Assembly (NCBI RefSeq): GCF_019097595.1
Contig: NC_080732.1
Coordinates: forward strand, 7,656,905-7,720,904
DNA length: 64,000 bases
Direction of reading: 5' to 3'
From: Hemibagrus wyckioides
Lineage: Eukaryota > Chordata > Actinopteri > Siluriformes > Bagridae
Below are positions 1 through 11,588 of this stretch, one piece after another (the first letter of the stretch is position 1; each line of letters opens with the position of its first letter). The translations under genes and the position numbers were made by a program. The notes beneath the pieces are model-generated. The model saw nothing but the letters and a program-made list of their open reading frames with translations, did no database searches and was not told the DNA's origin.

Positions 1-39
1 ATGCCGAACATGGATTATGATTGTAATGTACATTCACCA

Positions 40-520
40 TCCAGTTTATTAGGAACACTTGCAAATACATGCAGTTATCTAAACAGCTGATCATCTGGCA
101 GCAGAACAATCCAGAAAATCAGATAGATGCTGGTCAAGAGCTTCAGTAAATGTTTATATCATACATCACAATGATGATGATCTCTGTGATGTTGATGGTA
201 GCAGAAGTGCTGGTGGGAGTATCTCTGAAACTGCTGATTTTCACAAAACAGCCTCTAGAGTTTACACAGTATTGTTAAAAATAAAACGCTGAGTGAGCCT
301 GCAGTTCCGCAATGGAAATGGACAGATCGCTTCTTGCCGGATAAGCACTCTCAAGACATCTCAGAATGCTCAAAACATCATCATCATCATTAAGGTGGAT
401 GGGCTTATAACAGCAGGAGACCTCATTAGGTTCAAGGTGTGATGTGTTGTGATGCGTTATGAGATGCTTTTCTGCACACCACTGCTGTAAAGAGTTTAGC
501 AAGCTTATTTGAGTTAATAT
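40..520. mobile_element. Tc1-like transposon relic, partly folded back
   Basis: The stretch from about 45 to 410 reads in the forward sense of a common fish Tc1-like repeat (landmarks: the 'ttaggaacac' end, 'tctctagagtttacaca' at about 253-269 and the 'aaggtggatgggctt' block near 392). From about 425 to 525 part of the same element returns in the opposite sense ('gagatgcttttctgcacac'). A related copy lies at 16.66-17.89 kb. It is non-coding and decayed. Family assignment rests on my recognition of the repeat, not on a search. Confidence 0.6.
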
Positions 521-616
521 AATGTAAAAGCCAGATTGACTGACAAATCATGAGGAGGGATTTGTGTGCCAAATCATGCCCCTAGTGTATTATATTAATT
601 CTGCATTATTTTCCAG

Positions 617-3241
617 GATTAACCGATGCCACAGACAGATGGCAGAGATTGCAGTGAATGCCATTCTTACCGTGGCAGACATGGAGAGGAAGGACGTGGA
701 CTTTGAGCTCATCAAGATGGAAGGGAAGGTTGGAGGTAAACTCGAGGACACTCAGCTTATCAAAGGTGTCATCTTGGACAAAGAGTTTAGCCATCCTCAA
801 ATGCCCAAGGTATTTAAAATAAACCAGATTTTTTGAAAAGACTATGTAAACTAAGCAAAGCCATATTTAGACATTAGTAGTAAGAAAGTAAATAAGAAGC
901 GTCTTCAAGCTGAATGTGTTTTGTTTCCACACTGGATCAGGTTATGGTATACAGACAGGAAATAACACAATTATGAGCCTTATTTTCAGGTTAAACTTCT
1001 AAAATAAATGCATCTATCTGAATTAATATACATTATATGACCAAAGATTTTTGGACACCTGACAGTCATACACATTTGTATAGATTGTCTCTGTATGCTC
1101 TAGCATCACAGTGTCCTTTTGCTGAAACTAAGGGGCTGTTCAAATATGACACTGGCTCTGTGCGCAAAGTGAGTTCCATGAAGACCTGCAAAAGGGGAAC
1201 GTCTTGAATAGGATGTTCATCATGCACCTATGGGTGTGATGGTCAGGTGTCCACAAACCAGTGACCATATAGAGTGTCTCAGCTTTGTATGCCTGCTGTA
1301 GTGTTCTAAGAAAATTCTGCACCTTTTCTCACACAAAGGCTCTTATATAACATGCAATTTATTCGCAGGTCTTGAAGGACACAAAAATTGCCATCCTGAC
1401 ATGCCCGTTCGAGCCACCCAAGCCTAAAACCAAACACAAGCTGGACGTGACCTCAGTGGAGGACTATAAAGCTCTGCAGAAATACGAGAAGGAGAAATTC
1501 CAGGAAATGATTCAGCAGGTCAGTTTGTGGTCTGAGAGCTGGTGAATATATATCTGATCAGTGTTGGTTGTATAATCCTGCAAACAGATCTCTATGTAGT
1601 CTGTATCTAAGTTGCTGTGTGTGTGTATGCTGATCGATGGAATGGTGAAGTATTATGTAAGGAGATATTAGTTTGTTTTATTGAAAGAGGTAATTCTGTA
1701 ACAATGTTCTGTGGTTTCTGCATTTATTTTGCTTAACTTCAAGAAAAGGTGAGGGCATGATGAGAGAAACTAATGTGTTTTATAAACATTGCATAACATT
1801 AAAAATGATTACAAGGATATAAGCATTATTTACTTAATGTATAATAGTTGGCAAATTGCTATAGAGTAAGAGGAATTGCACCAGGGTAACTGCATTGCAT
1901 CACCCAGTCATTAAGGATTCATGATTATATTACATGGGGCAGTAGTGTGGCTAGTAGAACAATTACAAAACCATGGCAACTGATTTGACTTGCAATATAG
2001 AGACGGCTTGCTTAGATAACAAGAATGATGTTTTAAGATATACTTAGAATAAACAATAACTAGTAAATAAATTGATGTTACTAGTTATTAATTTTTTTTC
2101 ACTGCCACCAGGTCAAGGAGAACGGTGCTAATCTTGCCATTTGCCAGTGGGGCTTTGATGATGAAGCGAATCACCTGCTGCTGCAGAACAAGCTGCCCGC
2201 TGTGCGCTGGGTCGGAGGACCCGAGATTGAGGTAAGTCAAATTCTGAACACGTATCCACAATGTAATTATACAGATACTGATTACAAAGCTGATGGAAGT
2301 TCTTGTGCCTACAATTCTCATTTGAAAAACTCATTTTTCCGAATCAGCTGATCGCCATCGCCACCGGCGGCCGCATCGTCCCCAGATTCTGCGAGCTGAC
2401 TCCAGAGAAATTGGGCGCCGCTGGCCTGGTGCGGGAAATCTGCTTTGGCACTACTAAAGACCACATGCTTATCATCGAAGAGTGCAAGAACTCCAGAGCT
2501 GTTACCATCTTCATCCGTGGAGGAAACAAAATGGTAAGTATTAGAAATGTGTTTATCGAAATACTTTCAGCAGTGTTTTATTATTGTTTAAATCTCACCA
2601 ATGTTTGTGGTATGACGTCCTCAGATTATCGAGGAGGCTAAGAGAGCGCTCCATGATGCCTTGTGTGTCATCCGTAACCTGGTCAAAGATAGCCGCATTG
2701 TTTATGGTGGCGGTGCATCTGAGATTTCCTGCGCTCTTGCGGTCAATGAAGCTGCTGATAAGGTACAGTTCAATCATACGGTCTCGGCTGTGTCCCGTTA
2801 TTACAGAAATTCACCTGTGTTTTAAGTCACGATACCACCTAGTATTCATAACTGGGAACTTTTTTGAAATACTGTTCAACAGTGCCCGTCTCTGGAGCAG
2901 TACGCCATGCGGGCATTTGCTGACTCTCTCGAAGTCATTCCCATGGCATTAGCAGAGAACAGCGGGTTGAACCCCATCCAGACCATGACTGAGGTCCGAG
3001 CTCGGCAAGTCAAAGAAGCCAACCCTGCACTGGGAATCGATTGTCTGCGTCTGTCCACTAACGGTACGCTCAATAAGAGGATCTCTTCTCTGATCATATT
3101 AATACTACACTTTTTTTTTTTTTTCTCCCCCGAGCCATCTTTATCTAAGCAGTGCTGCCAAAGATGACAAATAGGGCATTAATTCCAGCACTATTCAGAA
3201 ATACAGTTTAAATCCTGAAACAAATTTGGAACTGAATTTTT

Positions 3242-3280
<39 letters not shown>

Positions 3281-3573
3281 CTATAAATGATCTGAAACTT
3301 TCAGTACCTATGATCCCTTTAGAGCTAGCTGTGAAGGCTTTTGTAATTCATGTATATATTTTGCCTACATATAATTAGCTATACTAAGACTCAATCATGG
3401 ACAACCTATGCTTCTTGTGCATTAACTTCTTTTTATTCTGTACAGACATGAAGCAGCAACATGTGATCGAGACCCTTATTGGAAAGAAACAGCAGATTTC
3501 TCTCGCAACTCAAGTGGTGAAGATGATCCTGAAGATCGATGACATCAGAAACCATGGCGAATCTGAAGACTAA
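617..3573 (+). CDS. cct5: T-complex protein 1 subunit epsilon (CCT5), 3' part
   Basis: This is the epsilon subunit of the cytosolic chaperonin TRiC/CCT, the ATP-driven double ring that folds actin, tubulin and other proteins. Seven coding exons are visible: 617-809, 1369-1518, 2112-2231, 2348-2533, 2625-2762, 2883-3063 and 3446-3573. All have AG/GT borders and join in frame. They encode about 364 residues ending GESED-stop, matching roughly residue 178 to the end of the ~541-residue vertebrate protein. The N-terminal third, with the GDGTT nucleotide motif, lies left of the window. Landmarks are [27 protein letters not shown], the glycine-rich [11 protein letters not shown] and [16 protein letters not shown]. 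An ATTAAA poly(A) signal sits at 3658-3663. Introns carry a Tc1-type MITE and a (TA)n run. The gene is tail to tail with cmbl. Identity is very secure. Confidence 0.97.
1031..1276. mobile_element. Tc1-derived MITE (family A) in a cct5 intron
   Basis: A 246-bp element has inverted ends: 'cattatatgaccaaagat' on the left and 'accagtgaccatatagagtg' on the right. It is flanked by TA on the left. Ends of the type CACTATATGGCCAAAAGT recur at 5203, 10475, 24310 and 52475, so this is one copy of a dispersed non-autonomous family. Confidence 0.65.
3247..3275. repeat. (TA)n microsatellite in last cct5 intron
   Basis: An uninterrupted TA run of about 14 units follows a T tract in the intron before the last cct5 exon. 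Confidence 0.9.
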
Positions 3574-4202
3574 TCACATATGGAGCACTATGACAGCGAT
3601 GCCATTGTTTAGTGTTATTTATCATTTCATACAGCACTGTGTAGAGCAGAAACAACCATTAAAATGTTCAGAATTGAATGTTTCTTTTGTTTTGTTAATT
3701 GTCATGTTTAATGAAAAATGAATGGCATGCACCGATTTGGAATTGATTCAATCCGAGTCAAGGTCAGAGCAACATCGGATATCTATAATGGCTTTTCTTC
3801 CAAAGCTTCCCTACTGTCTAAAGAAGGACGTCATCCCTCTCAATACAGTTTGTTTTACTTGTTTGTTCTAGATAAAGAGAGGATACAAAGAGAACATTCT
3901 ATATTTTACTTTACAGTGATGGTTACTTGGTTCTAATTTTAACAACTTTTACTCAAGGTTCGTGGTCAGCTATAGCATTTCATCAATTTCATAAATTCAT
4001 TCACCAGATATCAGAACCTGGGCCTATTATACATGGTAAAATTAACCATTTAAGTCACAGTTAATCCAAAAAAAATGTAGATGAGCTATTGGATTTTACT
4101 GAATTGAACAGAGGGAACAAAAGTTGAGGACTTAAACCACCCTTAGGTATGCTAACTTTACCACTGTGATACAAGCTCAAATGTAACATTATCTAGAATG
4201 TA
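3574..4202. other. cct5 3' UTR and intergenic DNA
   Basis: The cct5 3' UTR probably ends shortly after the ATTAAA at 3658-3663. Beyond that I see no gene or clear repeat up to the transposon at 4203. Open frames of 60-72 codons here have no recognisable content. Confidence 0.5.
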
Positions 4203-4584
4203 CACCGATCAGGCATAACATTATGAGCGAGTTTGTCAAGGGCCAAATTGTGATGGCTAGTCGACTGGATCAGAGCATCTCCAAAACTGCAGCTCTTGTG
4301 GGGTGTTCCCGGTCTGCAGTGGTCAGTATCTTTTAAAAGTGATCCAAGGAAGGAACAGTGGTGAACCGGCGACAGGGTCATGAGCGGCGAACGCTCATTG
4401 ATGCACATGCGGCGCGATGGCTGGCCCGTGTGATCCAATCCAACCAGCTAATGCTAGTTAATGCTGGCCTTGATAGAAAGGGGTCAGAATACACACTGCA
4501 TGATGGGTCAGGAGCTGTTTTGGCAGTAAAAGGGGGATCGACACAATATTAGGCAGGTGGTCGTAATGTGATGCCTGATCAGTG
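4203..4584 (+). mobile_element. Tc1-like transposon fragment (family B)
   Basis: The element is bounded by inverted ends 'caccgatcaggcataacatt' and 'atgtgatgcctgatcagtg', with TA before the left end. Inside is the start of a transposase helix-turn-helix region in the forward sense, broken by a stop near 4335 (ATCTTTTAA). A second copy in the opposite sense is at 11059-11588. The DDE catalytic part is missing. Confidence 0.7.
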
Positions 4585-5202
4585 CATAAAGTATAGGTGT
4601 AGGGTTCATTTTTGGCCCATTTTTGCCATCACAATATCTGTTTATTGCAATACATGCACACTCTGGTTATAGTTTCAGAAATTTGAAAGGTTTTACTGTA
4701 AACTCTTAATACCGGTGTCACCATCTCCTGTCCTTATGGGTAATAAACCAGATGTCATGGTAATAAAATTATATGATTTATTTAAAAAATAATTAATGAA
4801 CAGTCAGTTATCAAAGTTTTCAACTATTACTCAGGTCCACAAAAGCATTTCATTTAACAAATTTCTCAGTGATATGATTCGAGTTTCTGATTGACACAAT
4901 TCTCCCATATTTGCATTTCTGCCATCTGGAATCCAATAACAGTATTATGAAACAAAATAATGCAAAAAAACCCAAAAAAAAACATACAAAGCATTCATAA
5001 TACTAACGACTAACCCTGATCTATAAGCTATAGAAAGCCTACAAAGGATATAATGCAATGAAGTGTCAGGATAGCAACATTCTCTAGGAAAATCATTTTT
5101 CATGTCTTAGTACTAACTAGGTTCCTTAATACAGTCACGCAGTGGATTATTATTACATATCATCTACCATACCTATAACTAATCTAACTAAGCATAGTAA
5201 TA
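4585..5202. other. AT-rich intergenic DNA
   Basis: No gene, RNA or clear repeat was recognised in this stretch between two transposon fragments. Confidence 0.4.
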
Positions 5203-5505
5203 CACTATGGCCAAAGGTTTCTGGACACATGACTGGATTCTGGAACATGACCTGGGGCCCGTTAGCATTCCAGTTCATTCCAAAAGTCTTCCCAACAGAG
5301 GCTCTGTGCAGGCCACTAATGTTCTTCCATTCCAACCTTAACAAACCAGGCCTTCATGGATATCGTTCATGTTCCAGTGAAGGGAAACTGTAAAACCAAG
5401 ACAACCTACACAAGTGTGCGGTTCCAATTTTAGGGTAACTGTTTGAGAAAGGTCCAAATATCGGTGCTGATGGTCACATGTCCACATACTTCTGGGCATA
5501 TAGTG
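5203..5505. mobile_element. Tc1-derived MITE (family A)
   Basis: A 303-bp element has ends 'cactatggccaaaggtttct' and 'acttctgggcatatagtg', flanked on both sides by TA (5201-5202 and 5506-5507), the usual Tc1 target site. It keeps pieces of a transposase catalytic region but no open frame. Confidence 0.75.
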
Positions 5506-5964
5506 TATATCGATGGGTAGAATGCATAGTATAAAGGATTCTTGCTCTAAGTTGAAGCACTAATTCTAAAAGTAAAATATGATCAGCACATCATCTCCTG
5601 AACATGATCCCAGAGTCCTACAAAGTCAGTCTCTGTCGATTTCAGTGAGCTGTACTGAGTGACCCCACCCTAAACCTCACCCTCAGCTACTAAGCTGAAT
5701 GACATAAGAATAAAGTAATGTCCAAGACACTTTCTCATATACTAAAGTGTTCTCTGGCTCTTCGTTGTTTCACCCTTTATCCATATGGTATAGTTCAAGA
5801 ACATCTATGCTGCATCACTGACTCGAGGTCAGTCCAGACAGAAGCACTCAGGAATCATTTAACAGTGGAAGGAATTTTTAATCGCAATATATCTGTTTGT
5901 TCTGAAAGCTGCAGGAAAGCATCCTGTATATCTGAACCAGGTACAGGACGACGTATAGCCTTAG

Positions 5965-6767
5965 GCCCTGTCCACATGAACGCGGGTATTTTTAAAACTG
6001 TAGCTTTTTTTATGCGGTTTGGCCGTTCCTCCACACGCAAACGCAGCATCGGGTCACTGAAATCGAACATTTTCGAAAACTCCTGCCAGGTTTCAGTGTT
6101 ATGTAAACAGCGAAACCGGAGATTTCTGGCTTGTGAACAGGGTTGCCAAATTAGACTGAAGATTTCCTGCCCAACTACAGCTTAAAACCCACCCATTTAA
6201 AACAAAAAATACCAGCCCAATATGCATACTGTTATAACTAATACAATAACAAACAGTTATAACAGTTAATAACTCTGTGATATCGGCTTAACGAGTAGAA
6301 CGATTACAACAACCAGCTAATCAAGGCTGAAGTCTGACTGGACAGGAGTCTCCTGAACCTTATTGGCTAAACTGAACCATATAATTAAAATGTCAGCATT
6401 ACATATTACACTTTATTTAATCGTTTGAATAGAAAATAAAATATGTTTATAGTCAAAAATAAAAACCCGGCAGTTGCATAAAAAACCAGCCCAGATTTTA
6501 ATCAACCCACCGAATGCACTTTTCCCAGTGAGACGTGACCAAAGAAGCCTGACTGGGCGCCCAATCTGGCAACACTGCTTGTGAAGTCGGCGTCTCAGGC
6601 TTCTGGTTGGCCAACATGGCTTTACGGTTGAGATTATATTGCCACTTGTTGGTTTTGCATTCTCTTGACTACGTTTTTGCGTTTTCATGTGGACAAGATT
6701 TTTTAAAATAAAAACGAAGGAGGAAAAACTCTGTTTTTAAAGATACCCGTGTACGTGTGGACTAGGC
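5965..6767. mobile_element. Non-autonomous DNA transposon carrying a nested hAT element
   Basis: Inverted ends read 'gccctgtccacatgaacg' on the left and 'cgtgtacgtgtggactaggc' on the right. The element is bracketed by a short direct repeat CTTAG (5960-5964 and 6768-6772). No transposase is visible. About 440 bp of its length is a second element at 6138-6577. Without that insertion the element is about 355 bp. Confidence 0.7.
6138..6577. mobile_element. Non-autonomous hAT element nested in another transposon
   Basis: The ends are CAGGGTTGCC and, inverted, CAGTGTTGCC. Both sides carry the identical 8-bp duplication CTTGTGAA (6130-6137 and 6578-6585). An 8-bp target duplication with CAG-type ends is the hAT superfamily signature. 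No transposase frame is present, so it must have moved by help in trans. Confidence 0.82.
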
Positions 6768-7229
6768 CTTAGTTATATCAGGGGTCAAAAATTGTGACAT
6801 TGACAAGTCAGGGCAATTATAAACTGATTTTAAAAAGATTTTTTTTTATTTAACGAAAGAAAGAACATTTAACTGGTTAAGCTTTCTGTCTGGGAATATT
6901 CATTCAACGTTCAAGAAAGGAATCGCCAGCGTCCATTTGTAACAGTAATTTTTTTACACCATGGTAAATTCTAGTTTCTAAGAAATACGTCAAACTACAT
7001 TTTCTGTCCTAACCATCAAAAGAGGGTGGGGAAAAAAAAGAGGACAGAGAGGGGTGATTGTTTATAGCCTGTTTATAACTAGCTTGCTGACATTCCACAG
7101 CATTATATGGAACTAAACGATTGAAAAGCACGTTTCGTCTTTGGCAAATCGCTGTGGTAAAAGATGAACAAAAACCCTTTGGGACATGCTGTTTTCTGAG
7201 AATAAACTTCAGTATGGTCATCTCAATCA

Positions 7230-8110
7230 TTAAGATCTTCCATTTCTTTGCCTTAAAAAAAAAAAAAAATCTTGGGCTGCTTTTGAAGACCACTTTGGGT
7301 CACTGTTTGTCCATCTGCACTGTGAAGCACTGTCCAGTGAGTTTAAAAGTATTTGGCTGAATCTGATAATGCAGCCCTATACGATTAAATTCATCCTGCC
7401 GGTTTGGTCAGCAGTCGCATCGATGAATAGAAAGGAACCAGTTCCAGTGGCAGCCACACACACCCACACCACAACCCCTACCATGAGGTGATACGATTCA
7501 GATCATTAGCAGTTCGTTTCCTTCTCTTTGTTCGCCTCTTCCTTGGAATCTGGCAAAGTAGGTACTTCTTCCGTCTGTTCACAGGATGTCGTTTCGGAAT
7601 TTCCAGACTTTTTCGCACTGTTTTTGCTATTTTTTAATTTTTGCTTAGTCTTCCTCTCTTTGAAGGTTACGGTGGACCAATTGTATTTACTCTGGTGAAG
7701 TCTTCGCTTGATTGTTGACTCCGACACAGATACACCTACCTCCTGGAGGGTGTTCTTGATCTGACCAACTGTTGTGAAGGGGTTTTTCTTCACCAGGGAA
7801 AGAATTCTTCTGTCTTCCCCTTCGGTCGTTTTCCGTGGTCTTCCGGACCTATGGTTGTTCATGAGGTCACCGGTGTGTTCTGCCTTTTTAAGAATGGACC
7901 AAATGGTCGATTTGGCTACACCTAAAGTTTTTGCTATCTCTCTAATGGATTTGTTTTCATTTTTCAGCTTGACGATGGACTGCTTAACGGGCAGCGAGAG
8001 CTCTTTGGACTTCATATTGAAAGTTAACAGAAAGTGATTCCAAAAGCAAATGGCACAATTTAAGTCAACTTTTGACCTTTTATCTGCTTACACCTAAAGG
8101 AGTCAGATAA
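7230..8110 (-). pseudogene. Tc1-like transposase relic (family C), frameshifted
   Basis: Read on the minus strand from ATG at 8015, the frame runs 169 codons. The first ~120 are a clear Tc1-type DNA-binding region: a paired helix-turn-helix (SIREIAKTLGVAKSTIWSIL), the GRPRKT hook and a second helix pair (PFTTVGQIKNTLQEVGVSVS). After KRRLHQSKY the frame no longer looks like transposase. The DNA still does: a stretch resembling the usual 'tggacagatgagac' catalytic segment follows in another frame, and 'gctgccactggaactggttc' and 'cacagtgcagatggac' follow further down to about 7230. A frameshift, not a novel C-terminus, explains the acidic tail. It lies about 240 bp downstream of the cmbl stop codon on the same strand. 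Terminal repeats were not located. Confidence 0.75.
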
Positions 8111-8254
8111 TGTCCTCACGTGTGATTTAGTTATGCGTTATGAGGCACTACAGTAACCTCACGAATGCAGAGTGAACTTTAGACACAGAACATCAACAAC
8201 ATTTGGGGTAAGGATGCAATTACTTTAAATCTGATAATTTGAACCTAATTAATT

Positions 8255-10284
8255 TTACATATACTTATTTAACCAGTTAACCATGTCCTCCCGGGCCTCC
8301 TGAATGTGCGGCCTGTCCGTCGGATTGATGTCTTCTCGTTTACGGTGCACAAATCCGTGAGTCTGATCCGGGAAAACCTTTACTTTGAAGTCAACAGTGC
8401 ACTTGTCCTTCAGTTTTGCCTCTAGTGTTGTCACCTTGGTTTAAAAAAAAAAAAGGGAAATTATATCGAACATACATCATGCCAGTTTTTAATTCCTGTT
8501 GTCGACAACCTCAAGTTGTGCGTGTTACCTGGTCAAGTGGTATGACCGGGTCTTTCTCACCAAAGATGAAGAGAGTCGGACTTTTGAGCTCGTAACGATC
8601 CTCTCGCTCTTTAACAATCCCTGCAAACATATTACTTGGGTCAGTGGGTTGATAATAACATGGATAATTTACCCCAAGATAAGCTTTTACATACTGTACA
8701 CAAGCATGGTCCACTCTACTGCCACATTATTTCTCATTGCTTGCACTGGTGAGCATTTCTATGGGTTTGGTCATCTCTGGGGTACCACTGAACCAGCAAG
8801 CATTTTATTATATATTGGAAACTGAATTCAATAAATAAATTTGTTTCTGCTTTAAACAACACTGTAGCTGTACAAGTAATGATTCCCTGTGACATTAGTG
8901 TAGGAGGCATTTATTAAAAGGTGCAAATATACCTCAACTTTGCCATGCATTCATGTGCACACAGCTGCTATGCTTTTGCCATTGATTACCAATTGCGTGC
9001 GTATCTTATGTACAGCTGGAGAATTTAAAGATTTATCCACTAGATGGCAGGTCAGAGCCAAAACATTTCCTGTCCACCTAGTTCCCCAAGGCAGCAACTT
9101 TCTGCTGTCAGCCTGACTGATATCCTGATCTGCAGTGATTGCTGTATTGGGGAAGTTGTGTATTTTTTACCAAAATGTATAAATTTATATATAAAAATAA
9201 ATAAAACAGAGTGCACGCAAGTTACCGTAGACTGACACTCCAGCCTTGACCTCAGGATATTGAAGAGCTATGTAGTGTGTGGCCACTCCACCCCAACAGA
9301 ACCCCACCACTCCAATCCTTTTAGCTCCGCTTTGGTCCTTGAGGTATTTCAAAACCACGTCCACTTCCCTGAATAAAAATGCATAATTCATTAATAAGCT
9401 CAAAAATAAAATGGTGGTTCAATGGTTAGAAAAGGTTCGTGTTCAATTCCCAACACCACTGAGGTGTCGCAGCTTCAATAAATAAAGACGTCAGCTACAT
9501 GTGTATACTATACAGTCTATATGGCCACAGGTATGTGGATACATGGTCATCGGAGCCATATGTAGGCCTTCCTAAACCTTTTCCCACAAATTTAGAAGCA
9601 CAGAATTGTCTAGGTTGTCTATGTATGCTGTAGCACTAAGATATCCTTTCGATAACAGCAAAACACTGACCAGATCTAGAACAGGATGTTCAACCAGCAC
9701 ATACTTTTCACCATCTAGTGTATAAATGTAAGGCATGCCAAAAAGAGTGAGGATTATGGTTAATGAGTAACTTGTTGATGTCGGTGGGTTTTTTGTCCTC
9801 AAGCCACTCCTGAAACGTTGACCAGTCACTCGAAGGACTCCATGGTTCCTTTCCAAGAAAGAAGTCTGGGCAAACAGCACTGTAATCAGGAGAGACGGGG
9901 GTGAGAGAGAAAGGGAGGGGAGAAGAGGAGAAGATCCAGGTAAGCTCATAAGTTGCATGTGATCATTTGTGGCCAAATTAATTAACTTTTTCGTGCACTT
10001 ATTTCAGAAGTGCTCATTTTGCCACATGATTTCAATATTAAATTTGGCATAAAGAAATAAATGCATTACATATATCCATTTGAAGCGAGCATGTCAGCCA
10101 TGTATCGTGTATTGGGGAGCTGCCATCCATAAATGTCCTGAATTACAATGACCGCTTTGTCTGTTGGTGCTTTAGGTTTCACCACGTAAGCTTTAACGTG
10201 CTCAATCTGAACGTCTTCGCCAAGACTGCCATATTCCATCCTGTCCCCAATGTCACACGGGCATGGCCTGGCTTCATTTGCCAT
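8255..10284 (-). CDS. cmbl: Carboxymethylenebutenolidase homolog (CMBL)
   Basis: Cytosolic dienelactone-hydrolase-like enzyme of the alpha/beta hydrolase fold. Human CMBL cleaves ester or lactone prodrugs, mainly in liver and gut. Five coding exons on the minus strand, 10284-10070, 9879-9772, 9368-9226, 8620-8529 and 8434-8255, join in frame to 245 residues plus TAA, the same length as human CMBL. The catalytic nucleophile is the Cys of GFCWGG at residue 132, where most related hydrolases use Ser. The Asp of GEKDPVIPL and the His of QTHGFVHRK complete the triad. The N-terminus [13 protein letters not shown] matches the family. The acceptor AG directly precedes the ATG, so a non-coding leader exon must lie upstream; a candidate donor is at 15353. 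Introns hold a SINE piece and a MITE. Confidence 0.97.
9412..9500 (+). repeat. Possible tRNA-derived SINE fragment in a cmbl intron
   Basis: The stretch 'tggttcaatggttagaaaag' followed by 'ggttcgtgttcaattcccaa' resembles the A-box and B-box of a tRNA-derived SINE head. It is short and lies in the cmbl intron between exons 2 and 3. Confidence 0.4.
9501..9730. mobile_element. Tc1-derived MITE (family A), eroded, in a cmbl intron
   Basis: The piece starts 'ctatatggccacaggtatgt' and keeps the family's 'tgtctatgtatgctgtagca' and 'aacaggatgttcaaccagca' segments. It stops about 40 bp before cmbl exon 2 at 9772. Confidence 0.55.
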
Positions 10285-10474
10285 CTAAAAATTGAAATAT
10301 GTGTTTTATATGGTATGTTACAAAATGCCTGTTGTACTGCATTTAAAGTAAGTAAATACATTTGATTGACATAGCCTGATTAGAGAATATGAAAATCTGA
10401 TCTCCACGGAGAAGCATGTGTGTTGAGAAGCCTTTTATTCCATGCACACTCACCTCCATAGTAAATAAAATATA

Positions 10475-10890
10475 CACTATATGTTTGTGGACACCTGACC
10501 ATCACAGCCACATGTAAACCTTTCTCAAACTGGTTGAGTTGCACAGAATTTTATAGAATGCATCTCTAAGCTGTAGGCTTACGATTTCCCTTTACTGGAA
10601 CTAAGGAGGCCAACCCTGTTCCAGCATGACGATTCCCTGTGCACAAAAGGAGCTCCATAAAGATGGAATACCACCTGCGTGACAGAGCTCCTCATTCAGC
10701 CTCAGTGCATGACCTCGCTTAAGCTCTTGTGGCTGAATGAGCACAAATCCCCATAGCCACGCTCCAAGGTCTAGTGCAAAGCCTTCCCAGAAGAGTGGAG
10801 GTTATTATAACCACAAAGGGGAGACTATATCTGGAACGGCATGTTCAACAATACACATGGGTGCAACTGGTCAGGTGTTCAGGTGAATGG
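10475..10890 (+). mobile_element. Tc1-derived MITE (family A) upstream of cmbl coding exon 1
   Basis: It starts 'cactatatgtttgtggacac' after TA and contains transposase-derived segments such as 'gtgcacaaaaggagctccat' and 'gccttcccagaagagtggag', ending near 'ggtcaggtgttcagg'. The right terminus is degraded. It lies within the presumed first cmbl intron. Confidence 0.65.
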
Positions 10891-11058
10891 AACTGAATGC
10901 AAACGTTTCAATTTTCTAATAAATATTATGCAAGTTATACATATATATATATATTATAAAAATCAAGGCTGTTAACACATGACATAGCTATGATCTCAAA
11001 CCTAGCATGTTTAAAAAAATGCAAAAGACCAACAGGATTTGCCATAAAAATGGAAAAC

Positions 11059-11588
11059 TCAGGCATAACATTATGACCACCTGCCTAATATTGTTTTGTC
11101 CCACCTCTTGTTGCCAGAACAGCCATGCACTGTGTATTCTGACACCTTTCTATCACCACCAGCATTAACTTCTTCAGCAATTTGAGCAACATTAGCTTGT
11201 CTGTTGGATCGGATCACACGGACCAGCCTGTGTTCCCCACGTGCATCAGTGAACCTTGGCCGCCCGTGACCCTGTTGCCAGTTCACCACTGTTCCTTCCT
11301 TGGACCACTTTTGATAGATACTGACCACTGCAGACCGGGAACACCCCACAAGAGCTGCAGTTTTGGAGAAGCTCTGATCCAGCCGTCTAGCCATCACAAT
11401 TTGGCCCTTTGTCAAACTCGCTCAAATCCTTACACTTGTCCATTTTTCCTGTTTCTAACTTCAACTTTGAGGACAAAATGTTCACTTGCTGCCTAATATA
11501 TCCCACCCGCTAACAGGTGCCATGATGAGATCATCAGTGTTATTCACTTCATCTCTCAGTGCTCATAATGTTATGCCTGATCAGTGTA
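11059..11588 (-). mobile_element. Tc1-like transposon fragment (family B) with HTH reading frame
   Basis: The minus strand encodes a start and helix-turn-helix typical of Tc1 transposase ([20 protein letters not shown], then [14 protein letters not shown] and a GRPRF hook) for about 110 codons. It then breaks off before any DDE catalytic region. Ends are 'caggcataacattatgacca' on the left and 'ataatgttatgcctgatcag' on the right. Together with 4203-4584 it forms an inverted pair around cmbl. Confidence 0.75.

Noticed and set aside
5718..6185. A 155-codon frame that might be a gene.
   Set aside because: It runs across the border of the DNA transposon at 5965 into the nested hAT element and has no recognisable domain.
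7506..8015. An intact 169-residue frame with a helix-turn-helix and an acidic tail looked like a domesticated transposase-derived gene.
   Set aside because: The DNA beyond the HTH still resembles the rest of a Tc1 transposase in other frames down to about 7230, so the tail is a frameshift product of a dead element.
9572..9976. A 134-codon minus-strand frame.
   Set aside because: It overlaps cmbl exon 2 out of frame and runs through a MITE; the splice-supported cmbl frame explains the conservation.
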